From the NCBI GenBank assembly GCA_026182355.1, contig JAPFBL010000256.1, forward strand, positions 620,001 through 684,000: a stretch of 64,000 nt of DNA, given 5' to 3'. Numbering within the stretch: the first letter of the stretch is position 1; each line of letters starts with the position of its first letter. The notes below the pieces were generated by a model. That model was not told the origin of the DNA, made no database searches, and saw nothing but the letters and a program-made list of their open reading frames with translations. Made by a program: the position numbers and the translations under genes. This stretch comes from Hermatobates lingyangjiaoensis. Taxonomy: Eukaryota; Arthropoda; Insecta; Hemiptera; Hermatobatidae. Shown here in pieces: positions 1-11,117 of this stretch.

Positions 1-213
1 TCAAGTATATTTAGAGTAGGGATCTTTACTACTCTTCACGAGTACAAGACAGCAGACAGGTTCGAAACCGACGGCCTATCGTCCTCTCTGAGAGACGACA
101 TGCTCAGATTTATTCACCTCCACGTGAATAAATCGAGGGCCAGAGTGATTATCGAACCCTGGACCCACCAGTTGAGAGACAAGCATGTTAACTACTGAGC
201 TAACCTGGCCCCA
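1..213 (-). mobile_element. tRNA-derived SINE, head, minus strand
   Basis: Read on the minus strand it starts with a GGCCAGGTTAGCTCAGTAG-like A-box and has a GGTTCGAT-type B-box, then the body seen in the copies at 13.3, 17.6, 19.7, 57.8 and 61 kb (reverse-oriented here, with GTCGGTCCCGAGCC-like and TTATTCACC segments). The A and B boxes are internal RNA polymerase III promoter elements, as expected of a tRNA-derived SINE. The copy is cut by the window edge at its 3' side. Confidence 0.8.
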
Positions 214-230
214 AAGCTCATGGATAATAA

Positions 231-416
231 ACTAATTTATCAATTGACACTGAATTAGATATCATCAAATCACCTGTCGTGATGAAGAAGCTAAATTACA
301 TTGGATCTGATCCTATTGACTGTCTTAAATGCAGACCTTATCACCCAGTTTTTAAAAGGAATTGGCCAACTTAGGATGAATATTATAATGTCTGCTTTCC
401 GGAAGAAGATTATAAG
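231..416 (+). pseudogene. Unrecognised coding relic with CxxC
   Basis: A frame without a stop for 47 codons (231-371) is followed by one TAG at 372-374, and the same frame then stays open for 14 more codons to a TAG at 417. The translation has protein-like composition and includes a CLKC pair and an RPYHPVFKRNWPT segment. It has no convincing start codon and is squeezed between two SINE pieces. I do not recognise the family. It may be an old exon or a fragment of a transposon or virus-like gene. Confidence is limited by its short length. Confidence 0.3.
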
Positions 417-469
417 TAGCGCAAATTCAAGTGAAGTCGGAAGATGGTTGACTAAATTTAGTCATTGTG

Positions 470-600
470 TTAAACTAAATTTAGGACTCCCAATGTAAAA
501 TCACCGATCAAACATAAATCCGGTAAATGGCTGACGTTATCACCACTAGGGGATTAAAATTAAAATTACCACGATAGGGTTTAAACAATAAAAAAAGAAA
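470..600 (+). mobile_element. SINE 3' tail, plus strand
   Basis: Carries the tail module shared with the SINEs at 19.7 and 57.8 kb: TTAGGACTCCCAATGTA, AATCACCGATCAAA, GCTAGGGGATT-like and a terminal AAACAATAAAAAA. The orientation is opposite to the head at 1-213, so these are two separate or rearranged copies. Confidence 0.7.
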
Positions 601-1431
601 AAATCCCTCTCCTACAGAGTATACTAAGTAAGCCTTTCTCAAGCTACTATAACCACTGTGGTATGACTTTAGTAATAGTAATTAGTCAAAATTACTACTA
701 CTCTTTTCTCAAGATAATTTGTTGTTGATTAGTTGTTTCTTTTTCACGTTTCTACCCTGAGAGATTATTAATTATTCATCCATTGGCGATCCAGACGATT
801 AATAAAGTATATAAAATATAGATCTAATGTCTATTTAGCAGGCACGCAGTTAGGAAAAAAGAAATTATTGTCTCCTTAATCTGCATGTGTTTTAACATTA
901 TTAAAGAGTTAAAGATATAATAAGACTGTTTTCGATTTAAACCTGGGAAGTAATTTCTAAAGGATTAAAATGGAAATGACAACTGATTAGTCTAAAAAGA
1001 GGGATAAGAAGAAGGGGGGGGGGGGATTGAGGAAAGGTCCATTAATTTATAATCTCGAGGTGAGGGTGTGGGAGCTGTGCAAAATATGTGGCAAATATTG
1101 GAACCTGTGCTGGCCACACTTGCTCTCCCCAGGGGAATCAGACTCTGTATAGAAATTATTCCCTTCCAAAGGGCGGCTGTATTAGGTTTTCATCTGCCAC
1201 AAGCAATATACACCTCATGTTTTCTTAATAAATCCTGCTCCTCTCTTCTAACATAATTAAAAACAAATGAATCTGGCTAAAATTATTTCATCATAACATT
1301 TTCTGTCTTTGACATGTTCAGTTTTTAAACATTTATTAAAATCTAAACTAAAACAGATCTGTTTTGTTTTTTTACTTAGCTCCCAGTTGCTGTCAATTCT
1401 CACAAAGGTTATTTTAAATATATTATATATT
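601..1431. other. No firm gene; poly-G run
   Basis: Low-complexity AT-rich sequence with a poly-G run near 1,012-1,025. The only coding-like stretch is a Cys-containing frame at 1,070-1,225 (52 codons, including GTCAGHTCSPQGNQ). It has no start and no convincing splice acceptor, so it is not called as a gene. Confidence 0.4.
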
Positions 1432-1560
1432 ATCAATGATCAAACCACAATAAGAAATGGGAAAACAAGACTAAGATCTTTCAACTGTAACAAGCAGTCT
1501 TCGTCAGAGTCAAAAACCCAACAGTTGGTTTGATCATTGCTTGTTATTTCACGTGTTTAT
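1432..1560 (-). mobile_element. Hammerhead family C element, mostly left arm
   Basis: The minus-strand core lies at 1,473-1,507: CTGACGA, extra A, hairpin GACTG...CAGTT, GAA, palindrome AGATCT, then T. The tail (AGTCTTGTTTTCCCATTTC, then TTATTGTGGTTTGATCATTG) matches the copies at 41, 48, 52 and 63 kb. The right arm kept only the outer end (TGATCATTGCTTGTTATTTC). This is a short PLE-type tail. Confidence 0.65.
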
Positions 1561-1960
1561 GTTAAATTTTCTTATATTTTATATTATGAACAAACTAAAT
1601 TATTCAATGCATAATATGAATAAAAGTTAAATATTCATCACTGTGCAATCAGTTTTAGTATGGTATTTACTTACATTGGTGGACTTTGGGGGATTTCAAA
1701 AAGTACATAACCACATAAAAAATCAAAACCAAAATAGGTCTGTTTGTTTTTTTTGACATAATTTTTACGCAATTAGTGTAAAAGAAATACGCAACTGAGA
1801 AAATATACTTGTATTAAATTACGAAATTCTACATTTTATACTAAAATGCAAGTTCCAGAGAACCATAATGTACAAACCGCGTTGAATGCTACTGTTGTAT
1901 TAAATTAATTAATAACAAATAATTGTTGTTATTAGTAATATTGTATGAATAATAAATATA

Positions 1961-2210
1961 GACTTTTTCTTCTTCTTGGAGTTTGGTCAGGAATCACCTT
2001 TTCGCCAACGTTTGGTCTTTATTTTAAGACATCCTCAGGGCTATAAACTAACAAAAAACAATGGATATTTGTCATATCAACTTTACAATCATTACAAAAT
2101 CAAAAACTTACTTACTGAAGGTGATTCCGTATATTAACCCTGACCAAACTCCAAGAAGAAGAAAAAGTGTTTATTAGTGAATTGTGGTCAAGAAAACAAT
2201 ACCTTCTAAT
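1961..2210. mobile_element. Hammerhead family A inverted pair
   Basis: Divergent inverted repeat: the left arm carries the ribozyme-like core on the minus strand (2,007-2,038; CTGAGGA, extra T, GTCTT/AAGAC hairpin), but the conserved GAA is CAA here, so the core is damaged. The right arm keeps only the downstream tail (GGTGATTCCGTATATTAAC, then CCAAACTCCAAGAAG). The same family recurs at 5.0 and 36.0 kb. Confidence 0.7.
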
Positions 2211-2837
2211 AATAAATATATGTATATATCTACTGATGGTAGATTAATGTTAATTATATTGTTCTTATAAATGTTAGGTGAATATTGAATTATTAACGTA
2301 ATTCTTGAAATCCCCTAAAATTTAAATGTAATACAACAATTATGCAAACTATATAATATAATATAATTTAATTTATAATCTACTTTGTTCATTTTCTACA
2401 ATTCCTTAATACAGTTTGAATCGGGTATCTTACTACAACAAAATATACATTAATACAACATTAATTCTTCTCACCTTACTTTTAATTTCAAAAATGAGTA
2501 GAAAATTACGGTCACTTAAACAATTGTGATAAAACTACGCACGAATGTGATAGAATTTTTTTTTTTTTAGTTATAAATGGCAGTATAAAGGAGGTAAGGC
2601 AAACTTTCAATCCTCTGAACAGTTCTACGGCGTGTCTTCTAACAGTGTTATACAGAGATTACAGTTGCTCAGTTTAATTCAAACTTTCTAGCTTTCACGG
2701 ATTATGTCAGAGTCGGATTAGTGTCAGTGTCTTACGCAGTATATATAAATCATGGAACAAAACATAAAGAGAAAACACAAAAGCTCACTAAGAGTTTTCG
2801 ACATCCGTCGCATTCATGAAGGTAATGTAAGTGAAGT

Positions 2838-2839
<2 letters not shown>

Positions 2840-2899
<60 letters not shown>

Positions 2900-3022
2900 G
2901 TTAAACTGAATTGCCTTAATCAAACATACCTTTCTTTTGAGCAGTTTTTCGTATTTTCTAGATAATTTCAAATCATCTTGATTCAACTGGTGAATTATTT
3001 GAGCAAAACTCTGGTTGGCCAT
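2840..3022 (-). pseudogene. PLE ORF start truncated into (TA)n
   Basis: A minus-strand frame of about 45 residues begins MMANQSFAQIIHQLN, has a basic heptad-like stretch (KYEKLLKRK) and ends AIQFNTN. It then reads through the TA microsatellite as Ile-Tyr repeats. The pattern (S-x-x-Q-I/L ... K-x-E-x-L ... A-x-x-F-N) matches ORF starts at 22.5, 43.2, 43.9, 53.4, 53.7 and 56.3 kb. It is probably the N-terminal end of a Penelope-like ORF lying within the element's pseudo-LTR, because the break after F-N-x-T is shared with four other copies. Nothing downstream survives. Confidence 0.5.
2841..2895. repeat. (TA)n microsatellite
   Basis: About 27 uninterrupted TA units at the truncated end of the PLE ORF start. 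TA arrays of this kind abut most PLE pieces in the window. Confidence 0.97.
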
Positions 3023-3699
3023 CATTATTTATTGACTAACATTTGACATGTTTCGTAATAAATACGTCATTCGTAATAAATATAATGTTACTGTAATAAA
3101 TCAGTGTTTTTAAGAAGTATTATTGAATTCTTTCTGATTAAATTTGATATTTCAAATATTATATTATAAATATTAGTAATGGTTTATTCAAATTTGACTC
3201 AGTCATGAAGAGGGCAATAGCCTTATCTAAGAGGGTTGACAGCTAGCAGATAGTTTTTTACTTTTTCTTCCTGTACTCCTTATTTTCCCTAACATCTCCC
3301 CCGGTCCATTGATCTCTCCTGCAATCTACACCATTTAAAATACCTCTCTTGCCTCCCACTCTTCTCAACCTACACTAGATGCTTCTACATCTTTGTTTTC
3401 AGTTGGTACTTGACTCTTGTTATGGTTGAAAGAGCTTACTATTTTTTTGCATTTTTTATTGTGGTTTTGACGTTGATAGTGAAATATATATTTATTAATG
3501 GTTTTATAGTGAAGAGTGAATGATGCCCTCTTAAAAAGAAATACCATGACTACTCAGATGATGTGGAGGATAAATGTCACATGTCATCATCGTAATATTA
3601 AAGTATCTACCAATGCTGCTGTTTTTTCGATAACATAACCGGTCATTTGAACTAATTTGACACTAGATACTTCATGAAAGTCAAAATACGTTGTGTTAA

Positions 3700-4107
3700 T
3701 CACTCTCACATATTTATTCTAACCATGGTTATCATTTACTATCCTGTTTGCTCATTTCGTATATTTGTTCTAACCATGCTTATCATTCACTATCCTGTTT
3801 GCTCATTTCGTATATTTGTTCTAACCATGCTTATCATTCACTATCCTTTTTGCTCATTTCACATATTTGTTCTAACCATGGTTATCATTCACTATCCTGT
3901 TTGCTCATTTCACATATTTGTTTTAACCATGCTTATCATTCACTATCCTGTTTGCTCATTTCACATATTTGTTCTAACCATGGTTATCATTCACTATCCT
4001 GTTTGCTCATTTCACATATTTGTTCTAACCATGGTTATCATTCACTATCCTGTTTGCTCATTTCGCATATTTGTTCTAACCATGGTTATCATTCACTATC
4101 CAGTTTG
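3700..4107. repeat. 51-bp tandem repeat, about 8 copies
   Basis: The unit is 51 bp and includes TATTTGTTCTAACCATGGTT and ATCATTCACTATCCTG, repeated about eight times with few differences (GGTT/GCTT, CGTA/CACA/CGCA). Because 51 is a multiple of three, several frames stay open and translate to a 17-residue repeat. I read this as a satellite property rather than a gene: there is no start context, and two frames are open at once. Confidence 0.95.
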
Positions 4108-4109
4108 AA

Positions 4110-4960
4110 GGTGTGAGTAAAACAGTTTAGTTGAACAAATAACTCAAAATGAAGGAAGCATGCTTTAATTCTTGACTTTGATATTTAAGATTAACCAAAA
4201 AAATATATTTATGATCTAAATAATAAAAATTAATTTTTATATTAATCTAAAACTAGAAAAGCTATTTAACTTTATTTTTGTTTTAAATAATATGATTATA
4301 GGGAAGGTTTTACAGTTGACATTCTTTTCTTAAGAAATAATAAGGAGTGAAACCAATTGTTGATATATTTTGAGATCAGCAATAAATAGAAAAAAAAGAA
4401 GCCGATGAAAGAGGCATCTACTGCTTTTGCTATTTGCAAAACAAGTGATCCGTAAAAATAATTGCAGGACTACTTTTTGCTTGAAAGGATGTTTTTCATA
4501 ACATTTTCTAACAATATTTTATCATATTTTCCAAGAACAAATTTATTATTGGCCAAAGAAATATAAAACTTATAGTGTTCTAGTAGAAGATGTTATCGTC
4601 ATTGGGTTACAAATGGTATCGGAATTATATTGTTTAATAATTGTAGGATATAAGCAAACTATACATCCTTGGGTGGTATAAAAACATGCCAGAAGTTCGA
4701 TTAAAACAGTTAGTGTGTTTCAATATACACAAATGAGAAAATATACGCATATTATATTATGAGATTCTACATTTTATACTACAATACAAGTTTCAGAGAT
4801 GCATAATAGCACAAGCCTCGTTAAATACTACTGTTGCATATTTGATTAAATTAATTAATAAAATTTAAATGTAAGTATATTAATAATATATATATGTATT
4901 ATATCTACTGATAGTAGATTAATGATAAATAACAGATCAATTTTGATAATTTGTTCTTAT
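4110..4960. other. No gene seen
   Basis: AT-rich unique-looking sequence. I see no open frame, promoter, RNA gene or recognised repeat. Confidence 0.5.
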
Positions 4961-4966
4961 AATTAA

Positions 4967-5345
4967 GGTATTGTTTTCTTTACTACAATTACTGATAAAC
5001 ACTTTTTCTTCTTCTTGGAATTTGGTCAGGGTCAATATATGGAATCACCTTTTCGCCAACGTTTCGCCTTTATTTTAAGATATCCTTACTCAAGGCTATC
5101 TTCTAATACCAAACCAACAAAGCCGTTATCTGTCATTACGTGTGCTGTTACCCAGCTAGCCTTGAGTAAGTAAGTTTTTTGAATTTTTTATGATGAATGT
5201 AAAGTAGATATGACAAATGTTCATTGTTTTTATGTTAGTTTATAGCCCTGAGGATGTCTTAAAATAAAGACGAAACGTTGGCGAAAAGGTGATTCCGTAT
5301 ATTAACTCTGAATAAAGTCCAAGAAGAAGAAAAGTGTTCTTATAA
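4967..5345. mobile_element. Hammerhead family A inverted pair
   Basis: Palindromic element. The right arm has an intact plus core at 5,248-5,279: CTGAGGA, extra T, hairpin GTCTT...AAGAC, GAA, palindrome ACGT, then T, followed by GGC, which pairs with the GCC before the core (stem I, 3 bp). The left-arm core (about 5,058-5,095, minus) carries an insertion in CTGA. Outer ends match the 36-kb copy. The ribozyme assignment rests on this architecture; activity is untested. Confidence 0.75.
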
Positions 5346-5407
5346 TTGTTAGGTGTGTGGCAAGACCAAACATCTGACAAAGAGAATGCTAGAATCTATT
5401 TTGGTAA

Positions 5408-5734
5408 ACTATAATTGACTTTTTTAAACCACACAGATCAAGAAGGGTTAAGGGAATGGAACTCATATCTTTGGTACAGGGAAGTAACCTGACGGATACC
5501 GAGGTGCCAAAGTGCATTCATAAGTCTCCTTCATTGTTGCCTTTTGACAACTATTATGTTATTTAGAGTATGTTCAAATATCTTGGAGATATACACTCAG
5601 GGTTAGTAACCCTAAACTGTGATATCCTAGCCTTTCATAGAAGAGTCGTAAACAAAGCACTGAACTGTCAAATGTTGCAATCGACATATCAAGAAGCAGC
5701 CAGAATTCATAAATTTGTTTTAACTATGCATTTA
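5408..5734 (+). pseudogene. Unrecognised coding relic, one internal stop
   Basis: A single frame opens after a TAA and runs 109 codons to a TGA at 5,735, broken only by TAG at 5,564-5,566. It encodes FFKPHRSRRVKGMEL, then LTDTEVPKCIHKSPSLLPF, and after the stop MFKYLGDIHSGLVTLNCDIL and RRVVNKALNCQMLQSTYQEA. The composition is that of a folded soluble protein, unlike the random frames around it. It lies 65 bp beyond a family A element. I do not recognise the protein; a decayed mobile or viral gene, or a host exon with a nonsense change, are both possible. Confidence 0.45.
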
Positions 5735-7540
5735 TGAATGAGATTATATTTGTTTAAAAAAAAACAAGGATGAAATACCAACTTAAATAGTATATAATAG
5801 TAAATAGTACACTTGGGGTATTCAATGTGTAATGATATGTACTTCAGTAGAAATAATATTCAGGAAATTGAAATTAGTTGACTTGATTGTATAGAATAAA
5901 AGAATCCGAAATAGTGAATATAAATGGTATTTTCTTCTAAGACTTAAATTGCTTTACAGAGGTGTGGAGAAAAAAAGGATTTGTTTTTTTTAGTGTGGAA
6001 AGCATTGAAGACAGCAAAAAGAGAAGGTTGACGATGTTAGAATTAAATACTCTTTACTTAATTCTAAAATAATGTGACACTTAACGTGGCTAACACTCCC
6101 AAAAGGGATGAAATATCATTAAGTTACACAGCAACACGTCAACAAAGTTATTAAAAACCACTGCAATTTAGAATAATGTCATTCTAATATATAAAAAGAC
6201 TATGAAAAGTATGGGCAACCTTATAATTGAATATTGAAAAGTATAGACTTGCATATTCCATCAATCGTTTATATTTCATTCAAACTTTGACAAAATTTAA
6301 TTCCATAACAGAATTTTTTAATTCATCTATTCTCTTTATTTGAGTAAAAAGATACGATAAAATCGACAGTTAAAATATTGCATTTGGTGAAAAAAATATA
6401 TCATTGGAAATAATTGAATAAGGCGGAAAAAAAATTGAGAATAAAAAGAAGGGTTTAACGAAATTTAGACGTGAACGGTTAAAACTGAGTAGGAGCAGAC
6501 GCTAAAAGTATTTTAAATTCGATTGAAAATCATATTTACTTTAGCATTACGGAAAGAAGACTAACGTTTTTTGAAACACTTTTATACATTAATATGATTA
6601 CTTGCTGTTATTACCAATATTGGCGTAAATAATGTTGGTTTACAAGTTACAATTTTATCAATACTTGGGAAACATTTCCCAAATGTAAAGTGACATAAAA
6701 TATAAAACTTAATAAAATCATTGGAAGTAGATTGGACTGTTGCAAACCTTTACAAGCCTGAGAAGCAAAATCCCTTTTTCATGGGATTTATTATTTTTTC
6801 TAAAGTTTCTTCTTCAAATTTTATTTATTATTCCTTTATTGTTTTATTTACTGACTTCATAAATTGATTCAGTTTAACTTTTCATGATAAGTTTGTATAC
6901 CATAATTAAAAAAAATGTAACGCTATAAACAAGGGATAAGGTTGAATTGAACAAGCATAGTAATTGTATTTAGTAAATAGTGTACGAGTATGTTATAGAA
7001 AAGAAGTTCTCAATACAAATTAAAAAGTCATAGAAAATAAAACCCAGGAGTTTGGTATTTTCTGTGGATGTTAGAAGAAAGCACTCAGGAAATGTTGTTC
7101 AAATACAAACACGAAAGACAGTCTCTGCAGTGACCTGCAGGATATTGCAGAGGCATTCATTGATTCTCTCAGTGTTGCGTACTAAGGGAATGTCCTTAAT
7201 CTCTTGTATGTTCCCAGGAGAACTCGATATATCTTAATATGATCTCCTGAGACAAATAACTCAGAGTGAAGACAATGTAAATAATTACAAAGTTATTGTA
7301 ACTTTCCTTTATTAAAGTTATTGAATAACACCAATGTGAGAGTCATTGACTCTATTAACAACTAACCTCAAACTCAGTTAGTCATACAGCCTCAGTGTTA
7401 TTAACAATATGCATTAAAAATACCAGTGAATACTTGAAGACTCACTGTTTTTTGCCTCAATGAAAAGTTTATTCGTAATTGATTAGCTAAGAAGGCACTT
7501 GCTTTGCAACAGGAGCTAAATTCAAATATTTCTTGTTGAT
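5735..7540. other. No firm gene
   Basis: AT-rich. A frame at about 7,075-7,179 (SLCSDLQDIAEAFIDSLSVAY, then a stop) follows a TTAG and could be an exon remnant, but it cannot be supported further. Confidence 0.35.
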
Positions 7541-7650
7541 GTTTTTTTTTTTTTTTAGAAATTCGCCTTCTTTACAAAACATTAATCGTCGTAACAATGG
7601 CAATAATATGAGAATGATATATTATGGGAAGGAGGGAGCGTTTAAGGGAT
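7541..7650 (+). other. Possible short terminal exon
   Basis: A 15-base T tract ending in AG (about 7,541-7,557) looks like a strong 3' splice acceptor. It is followed by about 30 open codons (RRNNGNNMRMIYYGKEGAFKG is the tail) and a TGA at about 7,650. No product is recognised. A T run can mimic an acceptor by chance, so this is weak. Confidence 0.2.
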
Positions 7651-8095
7651 GAAATTCGAAATAAAGGGCTGGCTGGTCGTATGAGTGGGTGGCCATTAGT
7701 GACCGGGGCAGTCATGTCGGGGGCATGGCTGTGAAATATTTGGTCAGCTTGCAGCACCCTCAAGGAGCACCCCACACACTCCCACCTCTCACTGCATTCT
7801 TCAACTCATCCAAACGATAACAACCACATTTCTTTAGCTCATTCATTCTTTAGCTTGATATTTTTGATTTGACTCAATGTTCTTTTTAGTTTAATATTAT
7901 GTAGTAGACATATTTCATTAAAACATTCATATATTAATACCTACAACTGAATCAGGAAAATTCAGAATGAATATAAATAGAGAATTCTTGAAAAAAAAAT
8001 TGTTAAATAATCAGCAGCTTAATCAGGTAATTATAGAATTAATGTAAACAGAGAATTCTTTAATTCTTAAATATTTATATATATATCAAATAAAT

Positions 8096-8165
8096 TCAAA
8101 ACGAAGGAAAGACACAGACATAACTCACATCGATATTTCGACCATCGTCGTCATCAGGAGGTGTG
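8096..8165 (-). mobile_element. Hammerhead family D tail
   Basis: Minus-strand core 8,132-8,157: CTGATGA, extra C, hairpin GAC...GTC, GAA, palindrome ATAT, then C (predicted cleavage), followed by GATGTGAGTTATG, which contains a GTGAGT splice-donor match. The same tail is paired at 44.2 kb. Confidence 0.75.
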
Positions 8166-8202
8166 AAGAGCGAAAAGTCCCGCAGGAAGGCAGGGCTGGG
8201 CA

Positions 8203-8227
8203 GTATATATATATATATATATACGGT

Positions 8228-8281
<54 letters not shown>
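8203..8281. repeat. (TA)n microsatellites
   Basis: Two TA arrays separated by CGGTGG lie exactly between the family D tail and the family E element. Confidence 0.97.
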
Positions 8282-8284
<3 letters not shown>

Positions 8285-8530
8285 CAATGTCGAAAAAGAA
8301 ACATAGAGAAACCAAAGCACACACTTACAGTCTCTAATTTTTGGTTTGAACCAGGAGAGGTAAGATAGGGAAACCAAACGCACTGGTTCAGAGATGGTTG
8401 GAGACCCAACCCTCTTATATGTTGGAGACCCTTTCCCTCTCTCATCTCTCCTGAAGATGGTTTTTCTGCATTGAACTATATTTGTCCGTTTCGGATGGTA
8501 TTTCCAACGAAAAAGTATATATAAATATTG
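8282..8530. mobile_element. Hammerhead family E inverted pair
   Basis: The left arm (minus) keeps AATTAGAGACTGTAAGTGTG, but a deletion has fused CTCCTG directly to GGTTCAAACC. The right arm (plus) keeps CTCTCCTGAAGATGG (from 8,451) and then jumps to the terminal module TTGAACTATATTTG...AACGAAAAAGTATATA. Both cores are broken. Confidence 0.6.
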
Positions 8531-8592
8531 ATTAATATTTAATTATTAATATTTTCATATTAATTATTTAATATTGATTAAATAATTGTTTG

Positions 8593-8629
<37 letters not shown>

Positions 8630-9469
8630 GCAATATACTTGTATATTATAAATGAATTATCTCTTAATATAACAGTTGATAAAATACGAGTATATAAATT
8701 AATAGTTTTATTTTTTTTGTAACATTATCTCATGTTGGAAATATGAAATATAGGAACACAAATAATAATCAAGGCCCACCTCAGTGAGTGGGGAAGTTAG
8801 AAATCGTAGCGTCTAAGTAATTGAAGTATCCATAGTAATTAGTTTAAGTCATTTTGAAGAAAAATAAAGAAAAATTGGGAAAGTTTCACAAATCACTAAA
8901 TGTGATGAAGTGAAGTAAAAAAAAAAAATGATTTCAAATAAATTGGAAATACTTCTAAAAGGAAAGTGAAAACAATTGAAATAAATGAGCAGGTGAAAGA
9001 GAGTTGTTGTTTTGTGAGAAAGGGATATTGATATTAAGAGAGTGAGTGAGAGAGGAATAGTGAGTTGTAGTTTGATATCCAGCAATCAAGTATACCTAGA
9101 ACAGAGCAAAATACAATTGAGAAATCTCATTTTGCATCGACAATAAAGATGCTTTCTACTTTTAAAAAAAACACCCAAAATTATGTTGTCTCCTCTTCAC
9201 AATATCAATTAAATGAATGCATCGCTTCATGTGAAATAGACAGTGGCACTAAACATTTTTCAATTTAATTGTAGTTGTCTTAGAAAAAAAAAACAATCTG
9301 CCACTGATTACAAAAGTTACAGCACTTAAAGCATTACGTTATTGAAAAATAAAATTAAATTTGTTTGAATCCTGTAATTAAAATGTATTATATACCATAA
9401 AAATTAACAGTTACAAGAAGAATTTACAATAAATAATTGTCATAAAAATCAACGTCTAAGCCACAGTAA
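8531..9469. other. No gene seen; (TA)n at 8,597-8,627
   Basis: AT-rich with one TA array. A long minus frame at 8,849-9,085 is a homopyrimidine artefact rich in Ser, Leu and Phe, and is not a gene. Confidence 0.5.
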
Positions 9470-9530
9470 GGAAATCAGAAAAAAAACTAAGTCATTCAAT
9501 CACAACAAGCGGTATTGGTCAGAGTCAACT
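9470..9530 (-). mobile_element. Family C fragment
   Basis: A degenerate minus-strand core (CTGACCAATACCGCTTGTTG) and tail (GAATGACTTAGTTTTTTT) align with family C. Confidence 0.45.
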
Positions 9531-9599
9531 GATTTTATACATATTTTATACTGTAGTATATTATAAAATATACAATATATTTATAACTATATATCTACA

Positions 9600-9740
9600 T
9601 TTCACGGTGAATCACAAACACAGAACTCGAGAACAAACACACTTGTTATCTCTAATTTTTGGTTGAACCGTCATCAGGAGAGTTGAGATAAGGACACCAA
9701 GCACACTTGTGAAGCGAGGGTTGGAGACCCTTTTGGTCTC
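9600..9740 (-). mobile_element. Hammerhead family E tail
   Basis: Minus core 9,653-9,677: CTGATGA, extra C, hairpin GGTT..AACC, then AAA where GAA is expected, palindrome AATT, A, GAGA (pairs with TCTC before the core). The first base of GAA is mutated. Confidence 0.65.
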
Positions 9741-9789
9741 CACGAGTTACTCTGGAGGTCAATAGCAGTTTGCTTCTCAACGTGAGTAC

Positions 9790-9925
9790 TTTGCACTTCT
9801 TCCCGATGACAACGGATGTCGAAATACCGAAGTGAGTTCTGTAGTGTCTTTCTGTGTTCTTTCCTATGTGTTAAAGTTTTTATTGTCCACACGGACGTTT
9901 CATTTTATTCGAAGTATATATATAT
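9790..9925 (+). mobile_element. Hammerhead family D variant
   Basis: Plus core 9,803-9,828 with CCGATGA (T to C in CTGA), hairpin around GGAT, GAA, then ATACC and GAAGTGAGTTC (GTGAGT donor). The terminal module CATTTTATTCGAAGTATATA is shared with the 62.9-kb copy. Confidence 0.65.
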
Positions 9926-11109
9926 AACGATTAAGTTGAACGGTCTGACGGATTTTAAATGCAAAAAGAGTTATAACGAGTACAGAGAGAAGTCAAAGTC
10001 TTTGAAGAGAGAAAATTCAAAGTAACTTTGCGCGTCTGCGCCGACTCCCACTTCCTGTAGTGTTGTCGCCTCATACATTTCCCGTTTACTTATTCCTTAA
10101 CCTTTGTCTTTTTCCCAGTATTATTTCCCCTCTTATCTCAACTATTTCCTTTCCTCCAACATTTAGTTCCTATCATTAGTGTTTCATATATAATTTTTGT
10201 TTTATAGTATTTATGTGATTATCATTTTATTAACCTATTTCTATTTTTATTCTTTTTTGCTATTTATTATTTGTTAATTTGTTTTTCATTATGACTAGCC
10301 CTATAAATTACTGGCTTGATCAGGTAGGTTATCTTTCCCGGTAAATAGTAGACGATGGATGTCGAAATATCAATCTAAATATTTTTAAGATTGATTGCAG
10401 GTTTTGCGTTCAGAACCTCCTTACTAACTGCCTCTATTTTGCTTAAGAACCTACGTAAGCGACATTATAACGCCTTTCGTGATAATTGCCAATGAATGTC
10501 AGCAAAGACTTTACAAACTTTGCTATACAGTTTTGGTTAAAGATGAACAGAGGTCGTAACCAGTAAAACTCCTTTGACAATTAACACCTGACCAACGTAA
10601 GATTGTGAAAAGAATAGTGACAATAAATAAGAGAGTCGTGAAAGTAGAATTTGCTATAAATGTTAAGCAAATATTATTAATGAATAAACATTCATTCATA
10701 AATATCATTCAATGGATCATTTGTCTTCTATTCTAACATTGGTAAATTCAAACATATCAACTAAATAAATGTTGACAAATGAGCATTTTTTAAATGAAAT
10801 AGACGTTGATAGAAGTAAATATAAACAATACTGGATGTTGTGAACACATGTTTTCTAAGCACACTAATTTTCTCCTGTATTTATTGATTACGACATTGGA
10901 GATATCCAATTTATATCGAGTTGAAGCCTGCAGCAAAGTGGATAGCTGGCACTGATGAATTTAATTTTCGAAAGAAAGGATGCTTTATTAATCGAATTAG
11001 GTCAGACAAATGGAAGAGCGCCAATATGATTCATTATCACTTAACGCTTTTAGTCAGTATTGAAGGCAAACTTTGTTAAAAAGAGATCACATATGAAGCA
11101 GTCGTTTTG
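9926..11109. other. Decayed sequence with family D scrap
   Basis: A core scrap GATGTCGAAATATC sits at about 10,358-10,371 without its CTGA. Beyond it two overlapping frames (about 10,379-10,493 and 10,488-10,720) contain protein-like runs such as QLTPDQRKIVKRIVTINKR, but have several stops. This is possibly a very old coding relic; no product is recognised. Confidence 0.35.
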
Positions 11110-11117
11110 GTTTAGAG

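Noticed and set aside
3674..4116. 144- and 122-codon overlapping ORFs
   Set aside because: They lie in a 51-bp satellite; a unit length divisible by three keeps several frames open at once. No start context or codon bias supports a gene.
8849..9085. 78-codon minus ORF with possible signal-peptide-like Leu/Ser/Phe runs
   Set aside because: Composition follows a purine/pyrimidine-skewed tract, without start or splice support.
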